Assembly (NCBI RefSeq): GCF_012034245.1
Contig: NZ_JAATEO010000001.1
Span: forward strand, 62,001 to 126,000
Source of the DNA: Micromonospora thermarum
GTDB taxonomy: Bacteria > Actinomycetota > Actinomycetes > Mycobacteriales > Micromonosporaceae
DNA length: 64,000 nucleotides
Reading direction: 5' to 3'
Below are positions 17,191 through 25,800 of this stretch, piece by piece (within the stretch, counting starts at the first letter, position 1; the number at the start of each line of letters is the position of its first letter). Both the position numbers and the translations under genes were made by a program. Under the pieces are notes generated by a model. That model was not told the DNA's origin. It saw nothing but the letters and a program-made list of their open reading frames with translations, and searched no databases.

Positions 17191-17784
17191 CTAGAGGTAC
17201 TGGCCGGTGCCGTGCCCCTCGCCGCCCTGCGGCTGGCCCATGCCGGGCATCCCGGGCACCATTCCGCCCGGTCCGCTGGGCAGCGCGGGCCGGCCGGAAC
17301 GCATCTGCTCCAACTGGACCCGGGCCGCCATCTGCTGGGCGACCAGGGCCGCCTGGATGCCGTGGAAGAGCCCCTCCAGCCAGCCGACGAGCTGCGCGTG
17401 CGCGATCCGCAGCTCGCCCTCGCTGGGTGCCTTCTCCTCGGTGAACGGCAGCGAGATGCGCTCCAGCTCCTCCCGCAGCTCCGGGGCGAGCCCTTCCTTG
17501 AGCTCGACGATCGACCGCTCGTGGATCTCCCGCATGCGGTGCCGGCTCGCGTCGTCCAGCGGCGCGGCCTTGACCTCCTCCAGCAGCTGCTTGATCATGC
17601 TGCCGATCCGCATCACCTTGGCCGGCTGCTCGACCAGGCGGGACGGGTCCTCACCCTGCCCCTCGTCGGTCTGCACCGTGCCGACCGGCCGGCCGTCGGG
17701 CCCGACCACCACCACGGTGCCGGAGTGACCGGTGCCGTCCCGGCCCGGCTCGTCGTTCTGTCCAGCGGAATGCGCTTCGGTCAT
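17191..17784 (-). CDS. bpa: bacterial proteasome activator Bpa (PafE)
   Basis: 197 residues from ATG 17784; a second ATG nine bases upstream is possible. Bpa forms an ATP-independent dodecameric ring that opens the 20S proteasome and feeds it unfolded proteins. The helical core is recognisable: VMRIGSMIKQLLEEVKAAPLDDASRHRMREIHERSIVELKEGLAPELREELERISLPF, then IAHAQLVGWLEGLFHGIQAALVAQQ. The C-terminus ends GTGQYL, the GQYL docking tail that inserts into the proteasome alpha ring. The proteasome genes themselves are not in this window. The N-terminal 45 residues are acidic and probably disordered. Confidence 0.93.
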   Translation of the reverse strand: MTEAHSAGQNDEPGRDGTGHSGTVVVVGPDGRPVGTVQTDEGQGEDPSRLVEQPAKVMRIGSMIKQLLEEVKAAPLDDASRHRMREIHERSIVELKEGLAPELREELERISLPFTEEKAPSEGELRIAHAQLVGWLEGLFHGIQAALVAQQMAARVQLEQMRSGRPALPSGPGGMVPGMPGMGQPQGGEGHGTGQYL

Positions 17785-17864
17785 GGGGTCCATCTTTACC
17801 CAGCCGCGCGCCCGCATGCGCCCCGGGAGCCGCTGCCGACGACGATCGGGTGCCGGTGGCGCGC

Positions 17865-17870
17865 TACCGT
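17865..17870 (+). promoter_or_regulatory. -10 element TACCGT
   Basis: TACCGT ends 7 nt before ATG 17878 of the alpha/beta-hydrolase gene. Confidence 0.6.
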
Positions 17871-17877
17871 CGCGGGC

Positions 17878-18675
17878 ATGCCCAGCGACCCGCGAGCCGT
17901 GCTCACCCGCCCCGCACCGGCCCCGGACGTCACCGTCGCGTACGGCGACCACCCGGACCAGATCGCGGACCTGCGCCGGCCGGCCGGCACCGGACCGGCC
18001 CGGCCGCTGGTGGTCGTCGTGCACGGCGGCTTCTGGCGGGCCGAGTACGACCGGCGGCACACCGGTCCGCTCGCCACCGCGCTGGCCGCGCTCGGCCACC
18101 CGGTCGCCCAGATCGAGTACCGCCGGACCGGGCAACCCGACGGCGGCTGGCCGGCAACCCTCACCGACGTCCTGACCGGGGTCGGCCACCTGCCGCGGCT
18201 GGCCGCCGAGGCACTGCCCGGCCGGGTGGCCCCCGGCGCGCCGATCCTGGTCGGCCACTCCGCCGGTGGCCACCTCGCCCTGTTCGTGGCGGCGGTCGCT
18301 CCGGCCGAGGTCGGTGCGGTGCTGGCGCTCGCCCCGGTGGCGAACCTGGCCGAGGCGTACCGGCTGGACCTGGATTCCGGTGCGGTCGCCGCGCTGCTCG
18401 GCGGTGGCCCGGCCGACGTCCCGGACCGGTACGCCGCCTGCGATCCACGATCGTTGGTGCCGATCCGAACACGGAGCGTGATCGTCCACGGCGCACTCGA
18501 TCAACAGGTGCCGGTCGCCATGAGCCGGGAGTTCGCGGCCGCGGCACAGGCCGCCGGAAGTGACGTACGCCTCGTTGAGCTGCCCGATTGCGAGCACTTC
18601 GGCCTGATCGACCCCGAGTCCGGAGCCTGGCCCGAGGTTGCCGCTGCGTTGCGGTCATTGCATGAAGATCACTAG
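17878..18675 (+). CDS. alpha/beta-hydrolase fold protein
   Basis: 265 residues. The fold is clear: the oxyanion loop VVVHGGFWR, nucleophile elbow GHSAGG (Ser about 124), acid loop VHGALDQQVP and catalytic His in CEHFGLIDP. The HGGFW motif and the topology recall kynurenine formamidase/BD-FAE-type esterases rather than lipases. No signal peptide, so cytoplasmic. No tryptophan catabolism genes are nearby, so the substrate is undetermined. The gene is divergent from bpa with a leaderless promoter. Confidence 0.88.
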   Translation: MPSDPRAVLTRPAPAPDVTVAYGDHPDQIADLRRPAGTGPARPLVVVVHGGFWRAEYDRRHTGPLATALAALGHPVAQIEYRRTGQPDGGWPATLTDVLTGVGHLPRLAAEALPGRVAPGAPILVGHSAGGHLALFVAAVAPAEVGAVLALAPVANLAEAYRLDLDSGAVAALLGGGPADVPDRYAACDPRSLVPIRTRSVIVHGALDQQVPVAMSREFAAAAQAAGSDVRLVELPDCEHFGLIDPESGAWPEVAAALRSLHEDH

Positions 18676-18753
18676 GCATTGACGGAGCGTCGCGGAGCAG
18701 GTAGAACGCCGGAGGGGCGAGACCTGCCCCTGCACCCCTTCGGAAGGAACTCG

Positions 18754-19953
18754 GTGTCGCAGATGAACCGCAGGCGGGCCCTACAACTGCTGTCCGCGCT
18801 CGGTACGACCGGACTCGTCGGCGGATGCGGCACCGACGACAGCGGGGCAGAGTCCGCCCCTACGCTCAGCCCGATCAAGATCGGTCTTGTGGCGCCGCAG
18901 ACCGGCGACCTCAAGCTCATCGGCATCGAGATCATCAACGGTTTCCAGCTCTTCCTCGACCTCAACCAGGCGCAGCTGGGCGGCCACCCGACGGAACTGC
19001 TGACCGCCGAGGAGGGTGCCGACGCGGAGCAAGGCAAGGCTGCCGTCGAGGGCCTGCTGAAGCAGGGCGTGCTGGCGCTCACCGGGGTGGCCAGCTCGGC
19101 CGTCATGCTGGGCATCCGGGACACGGTGGAGCAGGCCCGCGTGCCGCTCGTCGGGTCCAACGCCTCGCCGACCAGCCTCCAGAGCGTCGTCTACATCTGG
19201 CGGACGTCGTACGTGCTGGACGAGGCCGGTCGTGCGCTCGGTCGCTACCTGAAGGCACGGCTCCCGGCGTCGGAGCGGCTGGCCATCATCATGCCGAAGG
19301 GCCTGGCCAGCGAGGACGTGCTGCGCGGCTTCCGGCAGGAGTTCGGCGAGTCCGACCCACGGATCAAGGACCCGGTGACCTGGACGACGGGCGCCGCCGC
19401 GGACAAGGCCAACTACGCCGCGGACATCGATGCGGCGCTCGACCGCAGGCCCGCCGCGGTGTTCTGCTTCTTCACCGGCGACGCGGCGGTCAAGTTCATC
19501 AAGCAGCTTCGGGACGCCGGGTTCCGGGGCAAGGTCTACGCCCCCGGCTTCCTCACCGAGGGCAAGGTGCTGGAGAGCTTCCAGAACACGCCGGACGACG
19601 CGCTGAAGATCCAGACGGCGCTGAACTACTCCGCCGACATCAACAACGCGGCGAACCGGCTCTTCGCCTCGGCGTACCGCAAGAAGCACGGCAGCTCGCC
19701 GACCACGTACGCCATGGCGTCGTACGACGCGGCGCAGGTGCTCGACCAGGCGATCCGGATCGCCGGCGACGCACCCACGCCGCAGCAGGTGAACCTCGCG
19801 CTCGGCAAGGTCGGCCAGATCGACAGCCCGCGCGGCGTGTGGCAGTTCAACCAGCCGCGCACCCCGCAGCAGAAGTGGTACCTGCGCGAGGTCCAGATGG
19901 ACGGCCAGGTGCTGTCGAACGTCCTCATCACCGAACTGGCCACGCTGGGCTGA
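18754..19953 (+). CDS. ABC-transporter substrate-binding lipoprotein (branched-chain amino acid type)
   Basis: 399 residues from GTG 18754 with GGAAGGA 5 nt upstream. The signal peptide MSQMNRRRALQLLSALGTTGLVGGC ends in the lipobox VGGC, so the protein is anchored outside the membrane. The mature part is a type I periplasmic-binding fold (peripla_BP_6): IKIGLVAPQTGDLKLIGIEIINGFQLFLDLNQ, LTGVASSAVMLGIRDTVEQARVPLVGSNAS, GFRGKVYAPGFLT. Such proteins capture branched-chain amino acids or amides for an ABC permease. No permease or ATPase is adjacent, so it is an orphan binding protein. A strong hairpin terminator follows. Confidence 0.92.
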   Translation: MSQMNRRRALQLLSALGTTGLVGGCGTDDSGAESAPTLSPIKIGLVAPQTGDLKLIGIEIINGFQLFLDLNQAQLGGHPTELLTAEEGADAEQGKAAVEGLLKQGVLALTGVASSAVMLGIRDTVEQARVPLVGSNASPTSLQSVVYIWRTSYVLDEAGRALGRYLKARLPASERLAIIMPKGLASEDVLRGFRQEFGESDPRIKDPVTWTTGAAADKANYAADIDAALDRRPAAVFCFFTGDAAVKFIKQLRDAGFRGKVYAPGFLTEGKVLESFQNTPDDALKIQTALNYSADINNAANRLFASAYRKKHGSSPTTYAMASYDAAQVLDQAIRIAGDAPTPQQVNLALGKVGQIDSPRGVWQFNQPRTPQQKWYLREVQMDGQVLSNVLITELATLG

Positions 19954-19989
19954 ACCGACAGCCCCGGCTCCGGGCCGGGCGTACGTACG

Positions 19990-20018
19990 CGAAGGGCCGG
20001 CCGGAGGCCGGCCCTTCG
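19990..20018. terminator. strong hairpin terminator between convergent genes
   Basis: 13-bp perfect arms (CGAAGGGCCGGCC and GGCCGGCCCTTCG) with loop GGA lie between the substrate-binding gene and the DDAH gene. It can work in both directions. Confidence 0.75.
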
Positions 20019-20077
20019 GTGCTCCGCGCCGGGCCGTCTCTCGACATCCCGGCGCGAGCCGAGGCCTGGGGCCTGTC

Positions 20078-20902
20078 CTAGTGGCGCAGCTCGGCGATGC
20101 AGCACTTCACGCTGCCGCCGCCCTTCTTCAGCTCGGCCAGCTCGACCGGCACCGGCTGGTAGCCGGCGGCCTTCAGCTTCCCGGCGAGCCGGGTCGCCTC
20201 GCTGTTGAGCACCACGTTGCGCCCGTCGCTGACCAGGTTCAGGCCGAACGCGAGCGCGTCCTCGTCGTCGGCGACGACCGCGTCCGGGAAGAGCTGGGCG
20301 AGCACCTTCTGGCTGGCGACGGAGAAGGCGCCCGGGTAGTAGACGATGTTGGTGTCGTCGATCGAGGCGAGCGCCACGTCGAGGTGGTAGAAGCGGGGGT
20401 CGACCAGCCGCAGCGAGACCACCGGCCGACCGAGCGCCTCCTGGGCCTCGGCGTGGGCGGCCGGGTCGGTCCGGAAGCCGTACCCGGCGAGGATCAGCCC
20501 GCCGTGCGCCTCGGGCAGGTACGCGAAGTCGCCTTCGCCCTCGTTCGTCACGGTCGGCGCGATGAACCGCCAGCCCTGCGCCTCGTAGAAGGCGCGGTGC
20601 GCGGCCGCCTCGGCGGTCCGCTGCTCGTGCTTGAACTGAGCGCCGTAGACGGTGCCGTCGACGACGAAGGCACCGTTGGCCGCGAACACCATGTCGGGCA
20701 GGCCCGGCTCGGGGGTGAGCTGGTGCACCTCGTGGCCGAGACCGACGAGGGTCTCGCGCAGCCGGTCCCACTGCTTGACCGCCAACTCCGCGTCGACCGG
20801 GGTGGTCACGTCCATCCACGGGTTGATCGCGTACTCGACCGCGAAGTGCTCGGGCGAGCACATGAGATATGTCCGCTTTCGCGGCACTCGCTGCTGGTTC
20901 AC
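20078..20902 (-). CDS. ddaH: dimethylarginine dimethylaminohydrolase-type amidinohydrolase
   Basis: 274 residues from GTG 20902. The fold is that of the guanidine-modifying superfamily. Typical pieces are YLMCSPEHFAVEYAINPWMD, PGLPDMVFAANGAFV, GEGDFAYL, the catalytic His in PRFYHLDVALA and the nucleophile Cys in GGGSVKCCIAEL. DDAH converts methylated arginines to citrulline; related members act on other guanidines, so the substrate is inferred from family. The start is set at GTG 20902 with TACCCT 8 nt upstream; a GTG/ATG further upstream would intrude on the divergent regulator. The Lrp gene opposite probably controls it. Confidence 0.88.
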   Translation of the reverse strand: MNQQRVPRKRTYLMCSPEHFAVEYAINPWMDVTTPVDAELAVKQWDRLRETLVGLGHEVHQLTPEPGLPDMVFAANGAFVVDGTVYGAQFKHEQRTAEAAAHRAFYEAQGWRFIAPTVTNEGEGDFAYLPEAHGGLILAGYGFRTDPAAHAEAQEALGRPVVSLRLVDPRFYHLDVALASIDDTNIVYYPGAFSVASQKVLAQLFPDAVVADDEDALAFGLNLVSDGRNVVLNSEATRLAGKLKAAGYQPVPVELAELKKGGGSVKCCIAELRH

Positions 20903-20910
20903 GGTGACCA

Positions 20911-20916
20911 AGGGTA
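20911..20916 (-). promoter_or_regulatory. -10 element TACCCT for the DDAH gene
   Basis: TACCCT on the minus strand ends 8 nt before GTG 20902, in the 68-bp region shared with the divergent Lrp gene. Confidence 0.5.
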
Positions 20917-20970
20917 GGTACCGTAGAACATCGGTAACAGCCACAACCATTGCTTCCCGGAGGCGGAACG

Positions 20971-21429
20971 TTGCAGATAGACGCGGTTGACCAGCGAATC
21001 ATTGCGCTGCTCGTCGCCGACGCCCGAGCCTCGTACGCCGACATCGGGCAGCGGGTCTCACTCTCCGCTCCGGCGGTCAAGCGACGGGTCGACCGGCTCC
21101 GCTCGGCCGGTGTCATCCGGGGATTCACGGCCGTCGTCGACCCGGCCGCCGTGGGCTGGACGACCGAGGCGTTCGTGGAGCTGTTCTGCGCCGGCCGGAC
21201 CACCCCCGCGCAGATCGGGGTGGCCGCCCGACGGCATCCCGAGGTGGTCGGCGCGTACACCGTCTCCGGCGAGGCGGACGCCCTCGTCCACCTGCGCGCC
21301 GCCGACATCGCCCATCTGGAGGCGGCGCTGGAACGGCTCCGGGCCGAGTCCTTCGTGACCTCTACCCGCAGCACCATCGTGCTCTCCCGACTGGTGGAGT
21401 CGCCCGGCGTCGGCCCGTCGGCCGGCTGA
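20971..21429 (+). CDS. Lrp/AsnC family transcriptional regulator
   Basis: 152 residues from TTG 20971, chosen because GGAGG sits 7 nt upstream. The N-terminal helix-turn-helix is complete (AVDQRIIALLVADARASYADIGQRVSLSAPAVKRRVDRLRSAGVIRGFTAVVDP). The C-terminal RAM domain (GWTTEAFVELFCAG...VVGAYTVSGEADALVHLRAADIAHLEAALERLR) binds an amino acid. It is transcribed away from the DDAH gene, which suggests that it senses an amino acid (arginine or a relative) and controls that gene. Such regulators usually also control themselves. Confidence 0.94.
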   Translation: MQIDAVDQRIIALLVADARASYADIGQRVSLSAPAVKRRVDRLRSAGVIRGFTAVVDPAAVGWTTEAFVELFCAGRTTPAQIGVAARRHPEVVGAYTVSGEADALVHLRAADIAHLEAALERLRAESFVTSTRSTIVLSRLVESPGVGPSAG

Positions 21430-21502
21430 GCCGGCCCCGGGCGCGTGCAGGGAACCCCTCGGCCCCGGGAACCGGGCGCGGCCCGGCGGCGTCGGAGTGG
21501 GC

Positions 21503-23401
21503 ATGACTCCGGCACGGCCGACCGTCGCGGCGGGCACGCTGCTCGCCCTCACCCTGCTCGCGGGGAGCACCGTGCTGCCCGCCGCGCCCACCCCCGGACC
21601 CGGGTCGGCGCCCACCGGACCGGGCGCCCCGCTCCGGCTGGTCTCGTTCGACTCCTGCGCCGACGCGCTGGCCGACCTGCGCGCGGCGGCCGCCCCGCAC
21701 GTCGGCCCGTGGGGCTTCGCCGGCGACGGGACGGCGTGGCCGGGCCGCCGCACGCTCGACATGCCCATGACCGCCGCGATGGCGGAGCGCGCCAGCGCCC
21801 CGGCGTACTCCACCACCAATGTGCAGGAGCGCGGCGTCGACGAGCCGGACCTGGTCAAGACCGACGGGCGGCGGATCGTCACGGTGACCGGCGGGGTCCT
21901 CCGGGTCGTCGACCCCGCCACCCGACGGGTCACCGGGCGGCTCGACCTCGCCGGCGACGGTGCCGCCGACCTCCGCTGGGCGCAGCACGACCTGCTCCTG
22001 CACGGCGACCGCGCCCTGGTGCTCACCGACTCCGCGATGATGGGCCGGCCGCGGATCCGCGTGGGCGAGGGACGGCCCGCCGGGACGCCCTTCGCGCCCA
22101 CCCAGGTGCCCGGCACCCGGCTCGTCCTGGTCGACCTGGCCGGCGCGCCCCGCGTGCTCGGGACGTACCGGATCGAGGGCCGGACCGTCGACGCCCGGCA
22201 GACCGCTGCCACCGCCCGCGTCGTGGTCCGCTCCGGCGCCCGGGTCGCGTTCCCGGACCTGCCCGCCGCCGACGAGACGGTCCGGACCACGGCCAACCGG
22301 GCCGCCGTCGCCGCCGCCGGCATCGACGCATGGCTCCCCGCGTACGAGTGGACGGCGGGTGCGGAACGACGGACCGGGCGGGTCGGCTGCGACCGGCTCA
22401 GCCGGCCGGCCACCGCCACCGGCTCCTCGGTGCTGACCGTGCTCAGCTTCGACCTCACGGCCGACCGGCTGGCCGACGGTGATCCGGTCAGCGTGGCCGC
22501 CGACGCCGACACCGTCTACGGCACCGGCAACAGCCTCTACCTCGCCGCGCAACGGGTCGTCGGCGGCGAGCCGGTCCCGGGCCGGTGGCTGCGGCCGACC
22601 GGTGCCTCCGTCACCGACATCTACCAGTTCGACACCGGGTCCCCCGGCCGCCCCCGGTACGTCGCCGCCGGCAGCGTGCCGGGCTGGCTCGTCAACCAGT
22701 ACGCCCTGTCCGAGTGGGAGGGCCACCTGCGGGTGGCCACCACCACCGGCAGCGACGAGCGCAGCTCGGAGTCCGGCATCCACGTGCTGCGCCGGCGGGA
22801 CGCCGCCCTGGTGCCGGTCGGCGCGGTCAGCGGGCTCGGGCGGGGCGAACGGATCTACTCGGTGCGCTACCTCGGCGGCACCGCGTACGTGGTGACCTTC
22901 CGGCGCACCGATCCGCTCTACGCCCTCGACCTCACCGACCACGCCGCCCCGAAGGTCACCGGCGAGCTGAAGATCACCGGGTACTCGGCGTACCTGCACC
23001 CCGTCGCGGACGGCCGGCTGCTCGGTGTCGGGCAGGAGGCCGACCGGAACGGGCGGGTGGAGGGCATCCAGGTCTCCCTCTTCGACGTACGGGACCCGGC
23101 CCGGCCGGCCCGGCTGGACCGCTGGCACCGGCCCGGCGGCTGGTCCACGGCCGAGCACGACCCGCACGCCTTCCTGTACGACCCGGGAACCGGGCTGCTC
23201 GCCGTCCCGATCGACCAGGGCGTACGCGTGTTCCGGATCTCCGGCGACACGATCACCGAGCAGGGTGCGGTGGCCCACCCGGCAGGCGCCGTCACCCGGT
23301 CGCTGCTCGTCGACGGCGTGCTGTGGACGGTGTCGGCCGCGGGCCTGCGCGCCAGCGACCCCGGCACCGCACGGAGCCTCGCCTGGCTCCCCGCGACCTG
23401 A
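21503..23401 (+). CDS. secreted beta-propeller domain protein
   Basis: 632 residues. The N-terminus is a secretion signal (TVAAGTLLALTLLAGSTVLPAAP, cleavage about residue 28). The body matches the Beta_propel family (PF09826): SYSTTNVQERGVDEPDLVKTDGRRIVTVTGGVLRVVD, GNSLYLAA, DIYQFD, GRGERIYSVRYLGGTAYVVTFRRTDPLYALDLTDHAAPKVTGELKITGYSAYLHPV, LFDVRDPARP and HDPHAFLYDPGTGLLAVPI. There are several repeated strand units. No lipobox or C-terminal anchor is seen, so it should be released or loosely wall-bound. The function is unknown. The start is ATG 21503 (GGAG upstream); GTG 21497 is an alternative. Confidence 0.85.
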   Translation: MTPARPTVAAGTLLALTLLAGSTVLPAAPTPGPGSAPTGPGAPLRLVSFDSCADALADLRAAAAPHVGPWGFAGDGTAWPGRRTLDMPMTAAMAERASAPAYSTTNVQERGVDEPDLVKTDGRRIVTVTGGVLRVVDPATRRVTGRLDLAGDGAADLRWAQHDLLLHGDRALVLTDSAMMGRPRIRVGEGRPAGTPFAPTQVPGTRLVLVDLAGAPRVLGTYRIEGRTVDARQTAATARVVVRSGARVAFPDLPAADETVRTTANRAAVAAAGIDAWLPAYEWTAGAERRTGRVGCDRLSRPATATGSSVLTVLSFDLTADRLADGDPVSVAADADTVYGTGNSLYLAAQRVVGGEPVPGRWLRPTGASVTDIYQFDTGSPGRPRYVAAGSVPGWLVNQYALSEWEGHLRVATTTGSDERSSESGIHVLRRRDAALVPVGAVSGLGRGERIYSVRYLGGTAYVVTFRRTDPLYALDLTDHAAPKVTGELKITGYSAYLHPVADGRLLGVGQEADRNGRVEGIQVSLFDVRDPARPARLDRWHRPGGWSTAEHDPHAFLYDPGTGLLAVPIDQGVRVFRISGDTITEQGAVAHPAGAVTRSLLVDGVLWTVSAAGLRASDPGTARSLAWLPAT

Positions 23402-23489
23402 CACTCCCTCCCCCGGTGGGTGGGGCCCGGTCGTTCGGGGTTCCGGGTCTCACCCACTGTCAGGTCCCCGGCCGGCGCCCGCAGCGGCC

Positions 23490-24575
23490 TCACAGGTACA
23501 TGCCGGTGCGGTGTTCGCCCTCGTCCCGCTTGACCGGCTTGTCACCCTCGCCGAAGAAGCGCTTCCCGCCGAACTCGCCGTGCAGCCGGTCGTCCAGCTC
23601 GTCGGCGAGGCCGGTCATCACCTGCACCGCGAGCATGAGGTGGGTGGCCTGGAAGTTGCGGCCGAACACCGGGATGGACGCCCAGACCGTGTCGTCGGCG
23701 CAGTAGAGCCGGCCGATCGGCATCCGGTTGGTCAGCTCGGACAGCTTCACGTACAGCCGCTCGGTCGGCTCGACCTCGGTCAGCACCGGGGAGAAGACGT
23801 CGACCAGCGGCGGGTTGTCCCGGACCCGGACGAACACCATCGCCGAGCCGGCCCGGATGTTGATGTCGCCGTCCGAGTCGACCTGGAGCCGGTCGGAATC
23901 CGACTTGAGCATCGTCGAGACGACCGTCCGGACCCGCTCGGCCAGCCCGAGCACGTCGTCCGTGGCCGGCTGAGCGGCGTTCAGCGCCTCGTCGAGGTCG
24001 GCCTCGACGTTCCGGTCCACGCCAAACTCGCTCCGCGCGGTGCCGAGCGGCGCGCCCTCCAGCGGTTCGTCCTCGGCGTCGTGGATCAGGTAGACGAGGA
24101 AGGCCGGGTGCGGGGCGCCGTAGACGTCGCGCAGCGTACGGGAGAACAGTGCCGCGAGCTGGGTCGCCTCGGCGACGGTGCCGTCCAGGCCGAACTGCTC
24201 GCCGGAACCCTCCACCACACCGGGCGGCGACCAGCCGAGCGCCACCATGTCCGCGACGGCCGCGCGGTCCAGCCGGTACCCGGGGGGCAGGCCGGCGTTG
24301 CCGACGGCCCGCGCGGCGAGCTTCCCGTCGGGGCCCACGTCGATGCCGATGGAGTAGACGGCGTCGCCGGTGCCGGACGCGGTCGGATCGAGCGTCAGGT
24401 CGACGTGCGCTCCGGCCGGGAGGGTCGCCAGCCGCTCGCCCAGCGCCCGGGCGAACTCCCGCCAGGCCTGCGTCACCTTCACCCGCAGGTCGGCCGTGGT
24501 CGGCTCGTCGAGCAGGATCGACTCGTGGTGCTCCGGCAGGCCGCCGGCCGGCGTCGGGGGGTGGTCCGCCGTCAT
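23490..24575 (-). CDS. TY-chaperone-like (CesT/YbjN fold) protein ending in TGMYL
   Basis: 361 residues from ATG 24575. Two domains can be seen. The N-terminal part (residues 20-170) starts with a helix followed by strands VDLTLDPTASGTGDAVYSIGIDVG. The C-terminal part (residues 200-340) has VVSTMLKSDSDRLQVDSDGDINIRAGSAMVFVRVRDNPPLVDVFSPVL and ATHLMLAVQVMTGLADELDDRL, the pattern of T3SS-chaperone/YbjN-type folds. The function of such proteins in actinobacteria is not established; peptide or protein binding is predicted. The last residues, EHRTGMYL, resemble the proteasome docking tail of Bpa encoded 6 kb away. Confidence 0.7.
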   Translation of the reverse strand: MTADHPPTPAGGLPEHHESILLDEPTTADLRVKVTQAWREFARALGERLATLPAGAHVDLTLDPTASGTGDAVYSIGIDVGPDGKLAARAVGNAGLPPGYRLDRAAVADMVALGWSPPGVVEGSGEQFGLDGTVAEATQLAALFSRTLRDVYGAPHPAFLVYLIHDAEDEPLEGAPLGTARSEFGVDRNVEADLDEALNAAQPATDDVLGLAERVRTVVSTMLKSDSDRLQVDSDGDINIRAGSAMVFVRVRDNPPLVDVFSPVLTEVEPTERLYVKLSELTNRMPIGRLYCADDTVWASIPVFGRNFQATHLMLAVQVMTGLADELDDRLHGEFGGKRFFGEGDKPVKRDEGEHRTGMYL

Positions 24576-24785
24576 GATCGCCTCCGTCCGTCAAGGTCAC
24601 CCTACCCACGGACCGGGGGGCGCGAATCAGGGCCGACCGGGATCGGACAGCACGTCCCGTACCACCGCCGCTGGGTTCCATGTCGGATTCCCAGCCGCCG
24701 ACGTGGTGGCGTGCCGGGCCGGTTCCGCCCGCCGGCCCCCGCGGGGGACGCCCGTGGGGCCCGTCGCGTGACGGCCGTCGCGCGG

Positions 24786-25052
24786 TCAGGCCGGGTGGTC
24801 GCCGGGGCCCTCGGCGCCCAACTGCACCGGCCAGTTGGCGGCCAGGTCGCGGAGCCGGGTCGCGGCGGCGGCCGGGTCCGCGCCACCGCCGACCGCGAGC
24901 CCCAGGAGGTACGCGGTGACCGGCGCACCCGGGCGCAGCACCTGGTGGGCCACGTCCTTCGCGAGGTCGAGCACGGCCGGGACCGGCACCTGGGCGGGGT
25001 CGAGGCCGAGTTCCGCGCAGGCGGCCGTGACCCACTCGTCCATCACCGTCAT
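24786..25052 (-). CDS. DUF6457 domain protein, coupled to mobA
   Basis: 88 residues. Its ATG overlaps the mobA stop (ATGA), so it is translationally coupled. The sequence is almost all helical (MDEWVTAACAELGLDPAQVPVPAVLDLAKDVAHQVLRPGAPVTAYLLGLAVGGG). DUF6457 proteins are found next to, or fused with, molybdopterin-guanine dinucleotide enzymes, so a role in cofactor transfer or in stabilising MobA is inferred. A DNA stretch of 210 bp with no clear gene separates it from the TY-chaperone gene. Confidence 0.82.
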   Translation of the reverse strand: MTVMDEWVTAACAELGLDPAQVPVPAVLDLAKDVAHQVLRPGAPVTAYLLGLAVGGGADPAAAATRLRDLAANWPVQLGAEGPGDHPA

Positions 25053-25645
25053 CGTGCCCACTCCTCCGCCCGGCGTACGTCCTCGTCAGTGTCGCAGTCG
25101 AACCACGGCGGCGGGCCGTCCCCGCGCCACGGCACCTCGTGGACGGTCAGCCCGTACAGCAGCGACCGCAGCGACGCCCCGGCCAGGGCGCGTGTCGACG
25201 CCCCGGCGAGCCGGTCCACCGCGCCGCGCAGCGCGGCGACCCGCCACACGCCGCACAGGGTCTGCCGCCGTCCCGCCTCGTCGACGAAGCACACGCCGTC
25301 GGACCCGCTGTCGAGGTGGTGCAGCAGGTCGCCGACGGCGGCGCGGGTGAGCAGGGGCAGGTCGGCGGCGAGCAGGGCGACGACGGTCGCGTCCCCGGGC
25401 AGCAGCGCCAGCCCGGCCGCGGTCGCGGCGACCGGCCCGCCGCCGGACGGCTCCTCCCGGGTGACCAGCACGCCGCCCGGCACCCCGGCCGCCGGGCCGA
25501 CCAGGATCCGCGGCGCGGCGTCGGCGACCGCGGCCAGCACCCGGTCCCGCATGGGCCGGCCGCCGACCGGCCGGGCCGGCTTGTCCACACCGCCCATCCG
25601 CCGGGCCGCGCCACCGGCCAGCACCACCGCCGCGTACGCGCTCAC
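25049..25645 (-). CDS. mobA: molybdenum cofactor guanylyltransferase (MobA-like)
   Basis: 198 residues. MobA joins GMP from GTP to molybdopterin. The nucleotide-binding loop [17 protein letters not shown] is complete, followed by [10 protein letters not shown] (metal-binding Asp), QTLCGVWR, and [16 protein letters not shown], the family C-terminal motif. The start is GTG 25645 with TACGGT 6 nt upstream. The gene is coupled to DUF6457 downstream and divergent from fdhD, so this is a small Mo-enzyme maturation locus. Confidence 0.9.
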   Translation of the reverse strand: MSAYAAVVLAGGAARRMGGVDKPARPVGGRPMRDRVLAAVADAAPRILVGPAAGVPGGVLVTREEPSGGGPVAATAAGLALLPGDATVVALLAADLPLLTRAAVGDLLHHLDSGSDGVCFVDEAGRRQTLCGVWRVAALRGAVDRLAGASTRALAGASLRSLLYGLTVHEVPWRGDGPPPWFDCDTDEDVRRAEEWAR

Positions 25646-25651
25646 CCGGCA

Positions 25652-25657
25652 ACCGTA
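25652..25657 (-). promoter_or_regulatory. -10 element TACGGT for mobA
   Basis: TACGGT on the minus strand ends 6 nt before GTG 25645. Confidence 0.6.
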
Positions 25658-25800
25658 GCCGCCGGGTCTTCCCTCCGGCTGCCGGCGGCGTCGCGGTGTC
25701 CGGCGTTCCCGGATGCGCCGTGCCGACGGCATCGAGTCGACCGACCCGCTTCCCGGGAGATCGAGTGGATCACCCCGCCCGTCGGGGGCAGGATGGCGGG

